Source of the DNA: Bacteroidota bacterium
GTDB lineage: Bacteria; Bacteroidota; Bacteroidia; Bacteroidales; WCHB1-69
Direction of reading: 5' to 3'
DNA: 64,000 bases
NCBI GenBank assembly: GCA_023413895.1
Contig: JAEZOU010000014.1
Span: 22,175 to 86,174 of the forward strand
Part shown: positions 61,807-64,000 of the stretch, one piece after another
Position numbering within the stretch: position 1 is the first letter of the stretch
Layout of the letters: each line of letters begins with the position of its first letter
Translations under genes and position numbers: made by a program
The notes under the pieces: generated by a model
Told to the model about the DNA's origin: nothing
The model's input: only the letters and a program-made list of their open reading frames with translations
The model's database searches: none

Positions 61807-62994
61807 TTAATGATTTCCGCAACCATGTTCGCCGTGACCAGCGCAACCCACACCTGAATCGGTAATTTTTCCTTCGAGGAACTGTTGTACCAACAGATTT
61901 ACATCACCGCTACAACCTCTAATTACCATAATTTGAGCAGCATTGAGCACGTTTTTTGCACCTTCACCCATATTTCCAGCAAGCATCACTTTTACACCTT
62001 TTTGTTGCAATACAGAGGCTATATTTGATTTACATCCACAACCTTGTCCTGCGGGTAGTGTTTCAGTAGCCACCACTTTATCGTGCTCATCAATTTCAAA
62101 AAGTGTATAATGGTCGCAGTGACCGAAATGGTCGTCCACTTTACCATCTACTGTAGGAACTGCTATTTTATAGGAAAGATTTGCCTCTGGCACTTCTGAA
62201 AGTTGATATATCAACTCATCAGCCAATTTAGAGAAACTTGTATTTATTTCTGGAATATTTGCTGATATTAAATTTCCTCCTTCTTCTGAAGTCTTTCCAA
62301 CTTCTTGAATAATAGGGATTTGAGCTAAAAGTGGCGTACCAAATTCCTTAGCTAACTGTTCTCCACCACCTTGACCAAAAAGGAAATATTTTTCCTCAGG
62401 GTGTGACATTGGTGTGAACCAACTCATATTTTCAACAATTCCCAAAAGAGGTACATTCATCTTCTCAGGAGAAAACATATCCATACCTTTGCGTACATCA
62501 TTTACCGCAATAACCTGAGGAGTAGTAACAGCAATTGCTGCCGAGATATTGTATTGTTGAAGTGTAGAGATTTGAATATCGCCAGTACCAGGAGGAAAAT
62601 CGATAATCATATAATCAATCTCACCCCATATTGTTTGGTTAAAAAGCATAGCAAGTGCACTTCCTGCGAGTGGAGCACGCCAAATTACTGCTTGATTTGG
62701 ATCAACAATTAAACCTACAGAATTTACTTTTACGCCATATTTTTCGATTGGCATCATCATCTCTTTGCCATCTTTCTCAATAATTTCAGGACGTACATTT
62801 TCAATTCCAAAAATTTTTGGAGCTGAAGGTCCATAAATATCTGCGTCCAACAAAGCGGTTTTATAACCCTTACTTGCCAACATAATCGCTAAATTGGCGG
62901 CAACTGTAGATTTTCCTACGCCACCTTTTCCTGAAGAAACAACAACCAAATGCTTTACACCTTCAGGTTTTGATTTCTGTAAAAAATTCACCAT
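61807..62994 (-). CDS. Mrp/NBP35 P-loop ATPase fused to a NifX-like domain
   Basis: The product (395 residues from ATG at 62994; a TTG start at 63048 is less likely) opens with the deviant Walker A SSGKGGVGKSTVAANLAIML. It continues with LLDADIYGPSAPKIFG and DFPPGTGDIQ, the signature of Mrp/ApbC Fe-S carriers. The usual N-terminal DUF59 domain is missing. From about 275 a dinitrogenase iron-molybdenum cofactor (NifX/NifB-like) domain follows (VDGKVDDHFGHCDHYTLFEI, GQGCGCKSNIASVLQQKGVK). The end is a Cys/His/Gly-rich tail (GVGCAGHGEHGCGNH) likely to bind metal. It probably carries or inserts Fe-S clusters. Confidence 0.88.
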   Translation of the reverse strand: MVNFLQKSKPEGVKHLVVVSSGKGGVGKSTVAANLAIMLASKGYKTALLDADIYGPSAPKIFGIENVRPEIIEKDGKEMMMPIEKYGVKVNSVGLIVDPNQAVIWRAPLAGSALAMLFNQTIWGEIDYMIIDFPPGTGDIQISTLQQYNISAAIAVTTPQVIAVNDVRKGMDMFSPEKMNVPLLGIVENMSWFTPMSHPEEKYFLFGQGGGEQLAKEFGTPLLAQIPIIQEVGKTSEEGGNLISANIPEINTSFSKLADELIYQLSEVPEANLSYKIAVPTVDGKVDDHFGHCDHYTLFEIDEHDKVVATETLPAGQGCGCKSNIASVLQQKGVKVMLAGNMGEGAKNVLNAAQIMVIRGCSGDVNLLVQQFLEGKITDSGVGCAGHGEHGCGNH

Positions 62995-63070
62995 TTTACT
63001 TATATTTAACCGATAATCAATATATTTTATAATTTTATCTCCCCCCAAAAAAATCTTTTTTAGGAAACGG

Positions 63071-63078
63071 CAAAGGTA
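63071..63078 (-). promoter_or_regulatory. -7 element of the Mrp-ABC-MauE operon
   Basis: The complement reads TACCTTTG (TAnnTTTG), about 77 bases upstream of the Mrp ATG, in the gap between divergent genes. Confidence 0.55.
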
Positions 63079-63176
63079 CTAAATTATTTTGCACATCTAA
63101 TGAAAAAAATTATCGTTCTATATGCAATTAATCAAGCGAATTTTCGTTTAATTTTATTATCAAAAAACAAGATACT

Positions 63177-64000
63177 ATGAAAAAGTTATTTTTATTTGGC
63201 ATCATCGCATTAACAATGATTGGATTTACCTCCTGCGACAAACTTTCAGAAGACGTTTACAACTCAAAATGCAAAATTGCATCTATCACTTACGATATTG
63301 CCGACTTACAAGGGAGCAATGCCACATATATTTACGAAGGTAAAGATGTAAAAACCATTCAATATCAAAATGGTACATATTTAGAGTTGGATTATAATGA
63401 TGATAGAACGGTTAACAAAATTATCGAATATAATGCGGATAATACACCTACAGGTGTAATTATGGAGATGGTTTACGACAATAAAAAGATTATCGAAATG
63501 AGTTATTACGATAACGGAACCCTTACTCAAAAATACACTTTTAAAAGAAATAACAATGTTATCAGCAATATCAATATCTTGATTGATATGGAACTTCTTA
63601 TGGGGGAATATATGAAGAATAAAGAGGGAATTTACAATCTCGCTTTCAATTCTGAAATTCCTTGGGAACAAATCTCTAAAATTGTAGAAAAATCTGATAT
63701 AAAAGGTCAAATGATTGAACTTCCGGGTGTAACTCAATTCACAGATGGTAATTTAACCTCATTCAATATTGAAATTCCGATGGTAGCCTCTATTCAAATG
63801 AACTACACGTATGATAATTGCAACAATCCATTCTATGGATTAAATTTTGTAGCGGCTCAATTTAATTGTTTCAACAGAAATAATGCGACATCTACAACTA
63901 TAGAAATGAAAAGTGCAATTTTAGAGATGGATATGAATATCAACACCACAATGGAATATACATATAACAACAAAAATTATCCACTTACATTAAAGCAGAC
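63177..64000 (+). CDS. Lipoprotein, cut by the right end of the window
   Basis: The frame is open from the ATG at 63177 to the last base without a stop, so the gene continues beyond the window. The first 274 codons encode a lipoprotein signal peptide (GFTSC, lipidated Cys near 20, followed by DKLSED). A body of repeated short strand motifs follows, such as YIYEGKDVK, IIEYNADNTPTG, MNYTYDNCNNPFYGLNF and MEYTYNNKN. These YTYD-type repeats with an NPFYGL block are common in Bacteroidota lipoproteins of unknown function (DUF4595-like, from memory). The gene is divergent from the Mrp operon. Confidence 0.75.
   Translation, partial: MKKLFLFGIIALTMIGFTSCDKLSEDVYNSKCKIASITYDIADLQGSNATYIYEGKDVKTIQYQNGTYLELDYNDDRTVNKIIEYNADNTPTGVIMEMVYDNKKIIEMSYYDNGTLTQKYTFKRNNNVISNINILIDMELLMGEYMKNKEGIYNLAFNSEIPWEQISKIVEKSDIKGQMIELPGVTQFTDGNLTSFNIEIPMVASIQMNYTYDNCNNPFYGLNFVAAQFNCFNRNNATSTTIEMKSAILEMDMNINTTMEYTYNNKNYPLTLKQ

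Noticed and set aside
62995..63048. Extended Mrp start at a TTG codon
   Set aside because: The extra 18 residues have no counterpart I recall in the family and the codon is a rare start; the ATG at 62994 is preferred.

Overview
The window is chromosomal DNA from an AT-rich member of the Bacteroidota, most likely an anaerobic Bacteroidales. Four things point there. Many genes are preceded by the Bacteroidota -7 element TAnnTTTG. Several secreted proteins end in type IX secretion (T9SS) sorting domains. The families are typical of the phylum (DUF4837, DUF6089, LUD-domain protein between ftsH and cdsA, WbqC, nspC). A hydE maturase implies an [FeFe] hydrogenase and therefore anaerobic life. A stand-alone DUF2436 domain, best known from Porphyromonas gingipains and haemagglutinins, also fits Bacteroidales. 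No phage, IS element or CRISPR array was seen; most of the window is core genome with a few lineage-specific loci.

Layout. 0.5-6.7 kb: three separately promoted exported proteins (a beta-helix carbohydrate-binding-type T9SS protein, a transglutaminase-type lipoprotein, a DUF2436 T9SS protein), interrupted by a GC-rich repeat-like island at about 2.65-3.06 kb. 6.8-16.2 kb: an acyl-CoA thioesterase, gcvP, sufB followed by a six-unit DKWG repeat protein, xseB-O-methyltransferase-trmD, and a convergent operon of a T9SS serine protease and a WbqC protein. 16.3-20.5 kb: rsfS-ftsH-LUD-cdsA, then initiator tRNA. 20.6-26.7 kb (minus): dxs-hydE-mnmA-nadA-nspC. 26.9-31.3 kb (minus): greA-HIT-transketolase N-half-LptF/G-glycosyltransferase. 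31.4-41.1 kb (minus): a TonB-dependent receptor, a 1581-residue secreted protein and a PorV/PorQ-family barrel. 41.2-46.5 kb (minus): PASTA protein, T9SS protein, exonuclease and a small membrane protein, then metK behind a SAM-II-like riboswitch. 46.7-54.3 kb: sufCD, then DUF6089-uppS-bamA-skp-skp. 54.4-56.9 kb (minus): DUF4837 lipoprotein, ECF sigma factor and a membrane protein that looks like an anti-sigma factor ending in a T9SS type B domain. 57.1-58.2 kb: rpsF-rpsR-rplI. 58.4-59.1 kb: three tandem tiny Cys-rich lipoproteins, convergent with a MauE-thioredoxin fusion. 60.0-63.0 kb (minus): a double-domain peptide-type ABC ATPase and an Mrp-NifX fusion. A lipoprotein gene runs off the right end.

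Common thread. Much of the window concerns building and filling the outer membrane: BamA, two Skp-like chaperones, UppS, CdsA, LptF/G, a PorV-like barrel, a TonB receptor and five ordinary T9SS cargo proteins. The sigma/anti-sigma pair with a built-in T9SS domain could report on that export pathway. Iron-sulphur biogenesis is split between sufB (10.4 kb) and sufCD (46.7 kb), with client or carrier proteins (NadA, HydE, Mrp) nearby.

The observations I rate most worth checking are the sigma/anti-sigma-T9SS pair, the receptor/1581-residue/PorV-like trio, the tandem Cys-rich lipoproteins, the DKWG repeat protein, and the SAM-II-like element upstream of metK. All identifications come from reading the sequence and recalling families; no search was run.
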